Shown piece by piece: positions 9,032 through 16,155 of a stretch of 40,615 nucleotides of DNA (position 1 is the first letter of the stretch; each line of letters opens with the position of its first letter). The notes beneath the pieces are model-generated. The model was not told the DNA's origin. It saw only the letters and a list, made by a program, of their open reading frames with translations, and made no database searches. Position numbers and translations under genes: made by a program. Source of the DNA: Burkholderia aenigmatica (GTDB lineage Bacteria; Pseudomonadota; Gammaproteobacteria; Burkholderiales; Burkholderiaceae); the NCBI RefSeq assembly GCF_902499175.1, contig NZ_CABVQC010000080.1:1-40615 (forward strand), in the 5' to 3' direction.

Positions 9032-9381
9032 ATGCGATGGTAGGGCATCCGTCGCGACGCTGTCAACCGTTCGATCGTCGCGCCATGCGGCAGGACGGCA
9101 CGCTCGAGGCAGCGCCAAACCGGGCGCAAGCAGCACTCACGTGGCAGAACGGACAGCGGATAGAAGTGCCACTCAGATCGAGGCAACGAGGTGCCAGGTG
9201 CGCCGACGGGAGAAGAATTTCAGCGATCGCACCGCCTGGACGAAGGGTCGGCGTCGAATCTGGCGAGCGTGTCGAAAGCGCTACCGCCACCCCGATCGAC
9301 GCACTGAGCCGTCGTGGCGGACATGACAGCGCGAAGCGATCGCGGGCACGCTTCACGCATGATCATTTTTGCGCTATCATT

Positions 9382-9403
9382 TTATTCACCATGTGTTGAA
9401 TAA
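9382..9403. promoter_or_regulatory. 22-bp palindrome, copy 2, upstream of the LysR gene
   Basis: Half-sites TTATTCA and TGAATAA enclose eight bases, giving an almost perfect dyad just downstream of a TATCAT hexamer (9375-9380) and about 90-110 bp before the LysR start. The ATTCA-N8-TGAAT core is compatible with a LysR box (T-N11-A with dyad symmetry), suggesting autoregulation; a TetR or MarR operator is equally possible. Confidence 0.55.
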
Positions 9404-9509
9404 TGTTGGCGAACGATGCCAACGACCGTTCCCAAGCACATGCCGAACACGTCGATTGCCGGGCGCGATATGTCCGGGACGGAAACGACTCGTGAACCCG
9501 GAAACCGAA

Positions 9510-10460
9510 ATGGACAAACTTCAATCGATGCGGTCGTTCGTACAGGTCGTGAACGACGGAAGCTTTATCCGCGCAGCCACCCGCCTCGGCATTTCTCAAA
9601 TGATGATCAGCCGTCGCGTCAACTGGCTCGAGGAACAACTGGAAAGGCGCCTGCTCGTCCGCAGAACGCGGAGTGTGTCGCTCACGGATTTCGGGAAGAC
9701 GTACTACACGCGCGTCAGCGACATTCTGGCGAAGCTCGCCGAAGTCGAGCACGCAGTGTCGGTGCCCACGCAAACGCCGTCCGGAACCCTGCGCGTAGCG
9801 GTCTCCGTCGGCCTTTCGCTGCGGCACCTGTCGTCGTGCCTGCGAGACTATTGCGATTCGTATCCGGAAGTGGTTCCCGTTCCCGTGCTGGTCGATCGCC
9901 CGGTCGATCTGGTCGCAGACGGATACGATGCCGGCATCTTCGACCTGTCGTCGTTGTCATGCACGAGCCTCGTCGCGCGCGCGGTCTTCAGCTCGCCGCT
10001 CATCGCGTGCGCATCCCCCGACTATCTTCAGCGGCGCGGCGAGCCGACGCGACCTGAGGAACTGGCCGAGCACGCGTACCTCGCGATCTCGCCCCCCCAG
10101 CGCGGCAAATCCGAGCTGCAACTGGACAGTGCCGACGGCACCGTGACGATCACGTGCCATCCGGCCGTCGTGGCCAACAATATCGATTTTCTGATGCAGA
10201 TGGTCCTGTCGGGCGCAGGCATCGCGTTGATCCATCCCGCACTGGTTCAGCGGGAACTCGAGAAAGGCACGCTGAAGCGAGTTCTCCAGGATTACTGGGC
10301 GCCCTCGCCCACGTTCGGCATCGTCTACCCCAGCCGTCGCCACTTGCCGGCCAAGGTGCGAACCTTCATCGACCATCTGTTGGCGACGTTCGACGAATCC
10401 GAGACTGCCTGGCACGGCGCCGCATCGGCTCAATGCCAGGCAAGCGCGGATGCCGCGTGA
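9510..10460 (+). CDS. LysR-family transcriptional regulator
   Basis: A 316-residue LysR-type regulator. Residues 1-60 form the winged helix-turn-helix: MDKLQSMRSFVQVVNDGSF followed by AATRLGISQMMISRRVNWLEEQL, and the effector-binding domain follows (SGTLRVAVSVGLSLRHL, DGYDAGIFDLSSL, LSGAGIALIHPALVQREL). The subgroup with MDKLxxMRxFVxVVxxGSF is CrgA/AaeR-like. ATG at 9510 is chosen; an in-frame GTG at 9492 would add six residues. The extended frame from 9369 is not similar to the family. It is divergent from the RND operon across about 1 kb and has a dyad operator candidate in its own promoter. LysR proteins control several Burkholderia pumps of this class, but the distance makes regulation of the neighbouring pump only a possibility. 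A convergent TetR gene follows. Confidence 0.9.
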   Translation: MDKLQSMRSFVQVVNDGSFIRAATRLGISQMMISRRVNWLEEQLERRLLVRRTRSVSLTDFGKTYYTRVSDILAKLAEVEHAVSVPTQTPSGTLRVAVSVGLSLRHLSSCLRDYCDSYPEVVPVPVLVDRPVDLVADGYDAGIFDLSSLSCTSLVARAVFSSPLIACASPDYLQRRGEPTRPEELAEHAYLAISPPQRGKSELQLDSADGTVTITCHPAVVANNIDFLMQMVLSGAGIALIHPALVQRELEKGTLKRVLQDYWAPSPTFGIVYPSRRHLPAKVRTFIDHLLATFDESETAWHGAASAQCQASADAA

Positions 10461-10565
10461 CAGCGGCTGCCCGCTCGGCCGCATGATGCGCCGGCCCCGC
10501 GACCTTCGTCACCACGCACCTCACCGGAATTTCGTCGCACCTGGCACTTCGGCGCGACGGCCACG

Positions 10566-11225
10566 CTATCGCAGCAGCCCCATCGCAATATCCAGGACGC
10601 CTTGCTTGAATTTTTCGGGGTGATCGGGCAGCGTTGAAAATTTCGCGAACACGTGGCCATACGAAATCGTATTGCTGATCGCATTCACGATCATCGCGTG
10701 CATCAGCTCGGGATCGTGAGACTTCATCTTTCCCGCTTCGATTGCATCCGCGAGAAGCGGAATGAACGCGTCACGATAGGGGCCGAGCAACCGTTCCACG
10801 AGGACGTTCAAGCGCTCGCCGTGCTCCGTCGTGGCGGTCGAGAAAAACATGCCGATATCCGGGTTGGCGAACACGTTGTCGATGAACAGTGTCAATGCCT
10901 GCCTGATCCGTTCGACCGGCGACATCCGGCTGTTGCGGAGCTGTTTCGTCATCTCGATCAACGGTGCCAGTTGCGCGGCCAGTTGGTCGACGACCGCCGT
11001 CCACAGCCCCTCTTTCGACCCGAAATGATGCGCCATCAATGCAGGATCGACACCGGCCAGACCCGCGATTTCCCGCACGCTGGTTGCCGCGTAGCCCTGC
11101 TTGGCGAACCGCTGCCGCGCACATCGCAGCAGCGAATCGAAACCCACGTGCGCAGTGCCGGACGGGCGTCCCCTGGTACGTTTGGCAGTGAGCTGGCGCT
11201 TGGCCGAAGTATCGGAGCTGGGCAT
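10566..11225 (-). CDS. TetR-family transcriptional regulator
   Basis: A 219-residue TetR-type repressor. After a basic, disordered N-terminus (AKRTRGRPSG) the DNA-binding domain reads RFAKQGYAATSVREIAGLAGVDPALMAHHFGSKEGLW (residues about 40-75), a textbook TetR helix-turn-helix; the variant MAHHFGSKEGLW occurs in CecR/YbiH-like members. The C-terminal helices (RIRQALTLFIDNVFANPDIGMFFSTATTEHGERL) would carry dimerisation and ligand binding; ligand unknown. Start at ATG 11223-11225 (MPSSDTSAKRQ) is preferred over the open frame to 11303. It converges with the LysR gene and has no divergent partner other than a porin remnant, so its original target may have been deleted. Confidence 0.88.
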   Translation of the reverse strand: MPSSDTSAKRQLTAKRTRGRPSGTAHVGFDSLLRCARQRFAKQGYAATSVREIAGLAGVDPALMAHHFGSKEGLWTAVVDQLAAQLAPLIEMTKQLRNSRMSPVERIRQALTLFIDNVFANPDIGMFFSTATTEHGERLNVLVERLLGPYRDAFIPLLADAIEAGKMKSHDPELMHAMIVNAISNTISYGHVFAKFSTLPDHPEKFKQGVLDIAMGLLR

Positions 11226-11354
11226 GCAGGAATAGCGTCGAAGGCGGGAAGAGGTCGAAGTATACCAAGCACATGTTGCGCGCCCAACGCGATTACCGTC
11301 CATACGCGCCGCGATCGTTCACCCCGACATACCCGCCACACCGACACCCGCCGT

Positions 11355-11885
11355 TCAGAAGAAATGCCGGATACCGATATCGGCACCGACGGTCGTCCCC
11401 TGAACGCCATACAGTGCCCCGTCTGCGGAAATGCCGGTATTCATCGTGCCGTGGTTGTTCACGACAGCGACTTGCGCGCAGAGCGCCGTGCTTTTCGACA
11501 GGTTGTAGGTGGCCCCGGCAGCGCCCATGATCGAATGATTCGCCGTGTGATTCTGGTCACTGGTGAAATAGATCCCTCCGTTGAAATTCAACTGCGGTGT
11601 CACGTAGCTGTCCAGGCCTGCACTGTACACATTGGAATCGTACGAGTGCGCCACCTTGTAGTTGACGAACTGCGCCTTCGCCGTGACGACGCCGAAATGG
11701 TAGGTTGCGCCGATCGCGCGCCCCCAGAATTCGACCGTCGTCGGAATCGGCGTCGACACCGTACCGCCACTGTTGCCGGAATAGACTCCCGCGCTGATCA
11801 GGAGATTGCCGACCGTGTATTTCAGGCTCGCCGAATACTGACGGCCGGCCTGGAAATTGCCGGCGGCGCCCCCCAGTGCCATTGA
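11355..11885 (-). pseudogene. Porin gene remnant (C-terminal half only)
   Basis: About 176 residues of a Gram-negative trimeric porin (Porin_4/OmpC-like family common in Burkholderia), from ALGGAAGNFQAGRQYSASLKYT to the terminal IRHFF. The alternating beta-strand pattern (YTVGNLLISAGVYSGN, WGRAIGATYHFGVVTAKAQFVNYK, YVTPQLNFNGGIYFTSD) and the C-terminal aromatic residue needed for outer-membrane assembly are intact. Full-length members are about 350-390 residues, so the signal peptide and the first eight or so strands are missing. Similarity stops sharply around 11885, where an unrelated plus-strand ORF begins. A deletion or rearrangement breakpoint is the simplest reading. Without a signal peptide the fragment cannot be exported. 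Confidence 0.75.
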
Positions 11886-11901
11886 CGCTTCACACCGGCA
11901 G

Positions 11902-12174
11902 ATGAACGAGACGTTCGTGGTTCGGGCGTCGAAAGACATTGGTGACGGCGCCGCGCAAAAGCGGTTCTCGATTCAGTTCATCGACACCGCGGCGGACATC
12001 ACGATCGCAGCCTTGATCAGTGCGATGACCCGGATTCTCGACGGCGGCCCGAGTGCGCAGATCACCGCCGAGACAGTCGAATGCCTGATGCGGCTCTATG
12101 GCATCGCACCGGATGAAGCCCGCCGCCTTGCCGAAATGCCGCTGCCGGATTACGTCACCGATTTCTTCAAGTAA
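11902..12174 (+). CDS. Small protein of unknown function next to the porin breakpoint
   Basis: A 90-residue frame beginning MNETFVVRASKDIG and ending LPDYVTDFFK. I do not recognise a family. The sequence is soluble-looking, with a predicted helix-rich middle (DTAADITIAALISAMTRILDGG) and an acidic C-terminal half (GIAPDEARRLAEMPLP). GC-rich third positions and sensible residue composition favour real coding, but no clear ribosome binding site precedes the ATG. Its first codons lie only about 17 bp from the point where similarity of the opposite-strand porin remnant ends, so it may be a 3' fragment of a larger gene cut by the same rearrangement. Confidence 0.5.
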   Translation: MNETFVVRASKDIGDGAAQKRFSIQFIDTAADITIAALISAMTRILDGGPSAQITAETVECLMRLYGIAPDEARRLAEMPLPDYVTDFFK

Positions 12175-12438
12175 CGCCGTCGCGGCCGTTGCGCGTCCAT
12201 CGGCAACCCCGCACGGGCTCGGCACCCGCGACCGTCGAGCGATCGCGAAGTGGTCATGCCGGGCCGCGTGCCATCGGGTACGCCGTCGCGTCGCCGTTGA
12301 GACGGCCTGCACCCTGCACCGCCCTTTCGCGAGCGGCACCGGCTGCCCGATGGCGGTGATCTTCGACCGCCCTCGCTGAAGTCGGTCGGCGTATCTGCCT
12401 GAGTTGCTCGGGCTGCGTTCGGATCGAACGCCCGCCCA

Positions 12439-13533
12439 TCAAATATCCGGATCCGGAATCCGCGCCGACTGGATCACGACCAGCGTGTCCCCCGCCTCGA
12501 TCCTGCACGGCGGGTCCTCGTAGAACGAAAAAATCTTCCCGCACCGATCGAGCCCGACGACGATCGCGCCCGGCACGACGTTCGTCAGGCAGCCGATCTC
12601 GCTTGGCATCGCCTCGCGCTCCAGCAGCGTCGCGCGGCCGCGCGTCGACAGCATGTCGTTCACGAACGGCACGATATAGCGGCTATGCACGGCATCCGCG
12701 AGCAGCAGCGCGCCGATCTTCGTCGACGACACGATCACGTCCGCCCCCGCCTGCCGCAGTTGCCGCTGGTACAGGTTCTCCTGGATCCGCACGACGATCT
12801 TCGTATCGGGCGCGATGCTGCGCACCGACAGTGTCAGCAGGATCGCGGTCGGATCGTCGGTCACGGAAATGATCACGGCCTTCGCTTCACGCACCTGTGC
12901 CTGCTGCAGCAAATCCTCGTGCGCGGGATCGCCGAGCAATCCCGCCACGCCGAGCGACGTCGCGGCCTCGATCGCCTGCTGCTGCGAATCGATCACGATG
13001 AGCGTCGCCGGATCGACGCCGCTCTCGAGCAGTTCGCGCACCGCGATCGACCCCGACAGGCCATAACCGCATACGACGATGTGATCGGACAATTGCTTCT
13101 GCAGGCGTTTCATGCGGAATTCCTCGATGACGCGCTGGATCACGAACTGATACGCCGTGCCCAGGAAAATGAACCAGATGACGATACGGATCGGCACGAT
13201 GAAGAACGCATCGATCAGGCGCGCCCGTGCGGTGACGGGCACGATGTCGCCGTAGCCGACCGTCGCGACGGTCACCATCGTGAAGTACACGAGATCGGCG
13301 ACGGTCATCGGCGTGCTCTTGGTCGAATCGCGCAACCCATCGCGATCGAGATACAGCACGAGGAACGCGAGCGTGCACAGCAGCACGACCGCGCCGATAC
13401 GGAACAGCAGCGTGCGCCGCGGCGACGTCGCGGGACGCGTGAACAGCGTGCGCGCACGCGGCGCCTGCCACGGATTACGGGCGCGACGCAGGCGTGAGCG
13501 CAACGAGCGGCGCTGGGCGGAAGGCGTTGCCAA
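12439..13533 (-). CDS. Potassium channel with RCK (TrkA-N/TrkA-C) domain
   Basis: A 364-residue two-transmembrane K+ channel of the MthK/Kch type. TM1 is near residues 42-62 (FRIGAVVLLCTLAFLVLYL), the selectivity filter TVGYGD at 91-96 sits after the pore helix, and TM2 is near 105-133. The cytoplasmic RCK part starts with a Rossmann nucleotide-binding motif VVCGYGLSG (from about 153), includes IDSQQQAIEAA as the second-strand acidic region, and ends in a TrkA-C-like domain with AGDTLVVI. The frame is open far upstream without similarity. I choose the TTG at 13531-13533 because AGGAG lies 8 bases before it and no ATG fits; the residues after it form a basic N-terminus. It likely gates K+ conductance in response to ions or nucleotides. 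It is divergent from nothing directly; an FAD oxidoreductase gene lies upstream on the same strand. Confidence 0.92.
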   Translation of the reverse strand: MATPSAQRRSLRSRLRRARNPWQAPRARTLFTRPATSPRRTLLFRIGAVVLLCTLAFLVLYLDRDGLRDSTKSTPMTVADLVYFTMVTVATVGYGDIVPVTARARLIDAFFIVPIRIVIWFIFLGTAYQFVIQRVIEEFRMKRLQKQLSDHIVVCGYGLSGSIAVRELLESGVDPATLIVIDSQQQAIEAATSLGVAGLLGDPAHEDLLQQAQVREAKAVIISVTDDPTAILLTLSVRSIAPDTKIVVRIQENLYQRQLRQAGADVIVSSTKIGALLLADAVHSRYIVPFVNDMLSTRGRATLLEREAMPSEIGCLTNVVPGAIVVGLDRCGKIFSFYEDPPCRIEAGDTLVVIQSARIPDPDI

Positions 13534-13615
13534 CGGGGAATCTCCTGAAGGATGCGGGCTCGATTCTACGATGGGTCGGCCGCGACCGGCCGACGTCATC
13601 GCGTCGCTTCGTCTG

Positions 13616-14950
13616 CTACAACATGCTGCGCGGCCGGACCATCGTCCCGTCGACGAAGCGCTGCGCGCGAAACGCCGACAGGTCGAGCGATGGCGCGCCC
13701 GTGTCGACCCATTCGGCAAGCAGTCGCCCGACGATCGGCCCCATCGCAAAACCGTGGCCGCAGAATCCCGTCGCAATCGCGAGCCCGGACGGCGTGCCCG
13801 GCGCATCGATCACCGGAATGCCGTCGGGCAGCACGTCGATCAGGCCGGCCCAGGCTTCGACGATCTGCGCGTCCTTCAGCGCGGGGAAGATTGTCTTGAG
13901 TTTCGTGAGCGCACGCGGCGCATGCGCACGATTCGGCTGCGGCTGCGGATCGCGCGGCTCGATCGGCCCGGCCGCACCGTTGATGCGGGCAAGCGCATCG
14001 CGCCACGCAGCCCCGTTCACGTGCAGCCGGAACTTGTCGCGCTGCGACCAGAACTCCGGCCAAAACAGGCTCAATCCGCGCAGGTGACCGAGCGTCAGGT
14101 CGACGTCGACCTGCATGTCGTCGGCGAGATTGATCGCGCCGTTCTTGCGCTGCCGGATGCCGAGGCCATGCCCCCACACCGTCGACGCCGACACCGGCGG
14201 CACCACATTGGTGCGCATGCAGGTGCCGCGGACGGCCTGCTGCGGTAGCCGGATGCCGACGCCGTCGAGCAGCCGGAAGCTGGTCGCGCCGGCCGCACAG
14301 ATCACGCGCCGCGTACGGATCGTGCCGCGCTCGGTCACGACACCGACCACCGCGCCGCCGGCCGTCTCGATCGCGGTCACGCCGCAGCCTTCGAAGAAGC
14401 GCGCGCCCGCCTCGGCGGCACGCGCGGCGAACGCGGCGGCCACGCGGCGCGGCTCGGCCTGGCCGTCGGTCGCGGTGTACAGTCCGCCGAGCGTGCGTGC
14501 CTGCGACGAAAGGCCGCTGACGCGCTCGTCGATCTGCGCGCGCGTCAGCGTACGCGTGTCTAGCCCGTGCTCGCGCGCGACGGCGAGCCACGCGTTGAAC
14601 GACGCCCAGTCCGTTTCGTTGTCCGCAATATAAAGACAGCCGCCCTGCCGCCATTCGAGGTCGAAACCGAGGGTTTCCTCTAGCCCCTCCCAGATCCGCA
14701 TGCCGGCCATCATCAGCGGCACCTCGGCCGCTTCGCGGCCCTGCTGCCGCACGAAGCCCCACGCACGGGTCGACTGCTGTCCGGCGATGCGCGACTTGTC
14801 GAGCACGACGGCCTTCAGGCCGCGCAGGCCCAGGTAATACGCGGCGGCGCAGCCCATGATGCCGGCACCCGCGATCACGACGTCGGCTTCTGCCGGGAAT
14901 CGCGTGCCGGCGGGGGTCAGGGCATCGTGCAGCGGATAAGTTGTCGTCAT
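13616..14950 (-). CDS. FAD-dependent oxidoreductase of the D-amino-acid/glycine oxidase (DAO) family
   Basis: A 444-residue flavoenzyme (PF01266). The dinucleotide-binding motif VVIAGAGIMGCAAAYYLGLRG lies at residues 24-44 and is followed by VVLDKSRIAGQQSTRAWGFVRQQGRE, the flavin-contacting segment of DadA/SoxB-like enzymes. The C-terminal block EAWAGLIDVLPDGIPVIDA and TGFCGHGFAMGP is the standard second FAD contact, which closes over the isoalloxazine ring. No signal peptide or membrane segment is seen, so it is cytoplasmic or peripheral. The substrate is probably an amine or amino acid with a C-N bond to oxidise; which one cannot be told. The gene is divergent from a BetR-domain regulator (224 bp between starts), with paired direct repeats just upstream, so that regulator probably controls it. 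Confidence 0.9.
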   Translation of the reverse strand: MTTTYPLHDALTPAGTRFPAEADVVIAGAGIMGCAAAYYLGLRGLKAVVLDKSRIAGQQSTRAWGFVRQQGREAAEVPLMMAGMRIWEGLEETLGFDLEWRQGGCLYIADNETDWASFNAWLAVAREHGLDTRTLTRAQIDERVSGLSSQARTLGGLYTATDGQAEPRRVAAAFAARAAEAGARFFEGCGVTAIETAGGAVVGVVTERGTIRTRRVICAAGATSFRLLDGVGIRLPQQAVRGTCMRTNVVPPVSASTVWGHGLGIRQRKNGAINLADDMQVDVDLTLGHLRGLSLFWPEFWSQRDKFRLHVNGAAWRDALARINGAAGPIEPRDPQPQPNRAHAPRALTKLKTIFPALKDAQIVEAWAGLIDVLPDGIPVIDAPGTPSGLAIATGFCGHGFAMGPIVGRLLAEWVDTGAPSLDLSAFRAQRFVDGTMVRPRSML

Positions 14951-15008
14951 TGTTTCCTGTCAGGCGTTAATGCATCCGGATACGAACCGCGACGGTAACG
15001 TCGTGACA

Positions 15009-15035
15009 CACCTTTCACACAAACGCACCTTTCAC
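15009..15035. promoter_or_regulatory. Direct repeat CACCTTTCAC x2 in the oxidoreductase/BetR intergenic region
   Basis: CACCTTTCAC occurs at 15009-15018 and again at 15026-15035, 17 bp apart start to start, 60-85 bp upstream of the oxidoreductase ATG. Tandem identical decamers in a divergent promoter suggest an activator site, plausibly for the neighbouring BetR-domain protein. Confidence 0.45.
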
Positions 15036-15174
15036 GGCGCTGAATGACGACCATTTTGCGGTAAAGTTATCTTTTCCGCGCGTGGCCGGTCGGCTCGCCC
15101 CTGGACGTCTTGAAGACTGTCCGTCGAGACTGCCGAAAGGCGTCGTTCTGAACGTCACGATCCGTTCCCGTAGC

Positions 15175-16029
15175 ATGACCACTGAAGCAATCACCACGGA
15201 TTCCCTCGCGGTTGCCGAGCGCGTGCGCGAGCTGATGACCCGCAACGGCATCGGCAAGCGCCAGCAGACCACCGAGCTGTGCCGCATCCTCGACCTGAGT
15301 TTCTCGCAAGGCCATCGCAAACTGCGCGGCAGCAGCCCCTGGACGCTCGCGCAGATCAAGAAAGTCGCCGAAGCATACGGCGAACCCGCCGCCCAGCTGT
15401 TCGGCGCGCAAACGCTCGACCCCGGCATGGTCGGCGCCTATTCGCAGGAAGCCGTCCTTTATGCGGGCGTCGCCGAGATTCCGTGCACCGCATGGATCGG
15501 CGCGCCGCTCGAAGCCGGCGCTCGCCCCGAGTTCGTCGCGTATGAACAAAACGGCCGCTGGCGCGTGCTGCGCCACACGGGTGTGCTGTACCAGAACGCG
15601 TACGACGTGCACAAGATCGAGATCTATCCACGCCGCGCGGAGAACGACAAGCTCGTCGTCGCGGTGATCGACCCCGATCGCGTCAGCGCGACCGAGCTGT
15701 GCCGCTATCTCGAACGGCAGGGCTTCGCGACGGCCGCATTCGACGGCCTCGCGCCGTTCGTCGACGCGCTGCAGGGCCAGGCGTTCGACGCGGTCCTGAC
15801 CGAATGGCTGTTCGACGACAGCACGGCCGCCACCGCAATCAAGGCCGTGCGCACGTCCGACAACCCGGGCGCGCCGATCTTCGTGCTGACCGGCGACCTG
15901 CTCACCGGCCGCGCGAGCGAGGCCGATATCAGCGACGTGATCCGAGCGTTCGACGTCGTCTGCTACGAAAAGCCCGCGCGCATGGCGATCCTCAGCGCCG
16001 ACCTCGCGAAACGGCTCGCGCGCGGGTAA
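15175..16029 (+). CDS. BetR-domain transcriptional regulator with receiver-like C-terminus
   Basis: A 284-residue protein whose first ~70 residues match the BetR HTH domain (PF08667): VAERVRELMTRNGIGKRQQTTELCRILDLSFSQGHRKLRG, then SPWTLAQIKKVAEAYGEPAAQLFG. The C-terminal 120 residues alternate beta and alpha like a response-regulator receiver (VVAVIDPDRVSATELCRYLERQGF, DAVLTEWLFDD, APIFVLTGDLLTG), but the phosphoacceptor Asp and the Lys do not stand out, so it may be a pseudo-receiver. The middle segment resembles a small sensory or dimerisation domain. ATG at 15175 is chosen on HTH length; no strong ribosome binding site is visible. Divergent from the FAD oxidoreductase, which it probably regulates (inference). 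Confidence 0.8.
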   Translation: MTTEAITTDSLAVAERVRELMTRNGIGKRQQTTELCRILDLSFSQGHRKLRGSSPWTLAQIKKVAEAYGEPAAQLFGAQTLDPGMVGAYSQEAVLYAGVAEIPCTAWIGAPLEAGARPEFVAYEQNGRWRVLRHTGVLYQNAYDVHKIEIYPRRAENDKLVVAVIDPDRVSATELCRYLERQGFATAAFDGLAPFVDALQGQAFDAVLTEWLFDDSTAATAIKAVRTSDNPGAPIFVLTGDLLTGRASEADISDVIRAFDVVCYEKPARMAILSADLAKRLARG

Positions 16030-16155
16030 CGTCCCCGGGCCGTTCCGCCTCCGGACGGCCAACGTCCGCGCGGCCCGGCGGTCGTGAACAGGCTCATAGC
16101 TCAGTACAATAGCCGCACCCGTTCACGCCCACGCCGGCTTCCGCCGCCCGACGCC

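Larger units (their letters stand above)
8537..9491. other. Long non-coding control region between efflux operon and LysR gene
   Basis: About 950 bp separate the divergent adaptor and LysR genes. Open frames here (for example 9037-9399 plus) show no family similarity or credible start. The region is unusually long for a divergent promoter and contains AT-rich islands in an otherwise GC-rich background: a CGTTAACG pair at 8804-8836 and two related 22-bp palindromes at 9010-9031 and 9382-9403, listed separately. The rest shows nothing I can name. Confidence 0.6.

Noticed and set aside
9037..9399. 120-codon plus-strand frame between the efflux operon and the LysR gene
   Set aside because: No family resemblance, poor start context, and it ends inside an operator palindrome; treated as non-coding.
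11255..11280. Possible third copy of the TTATTCA-type palindrome upstream of the TetR gene (AGCACATGTTGC)
   Set aside because: Only the central CACATGTTG resembles the two copies near 9 kb; the outer arms are unrelated, so it is within chance expectation.
16092..16115. Text resembling part of a tRNA (CATAGCTCAGTA)
   Set aside because: Only a D-arm-like string is present; no acceptor stem, anticodon stem or T-arm can be folded around it.
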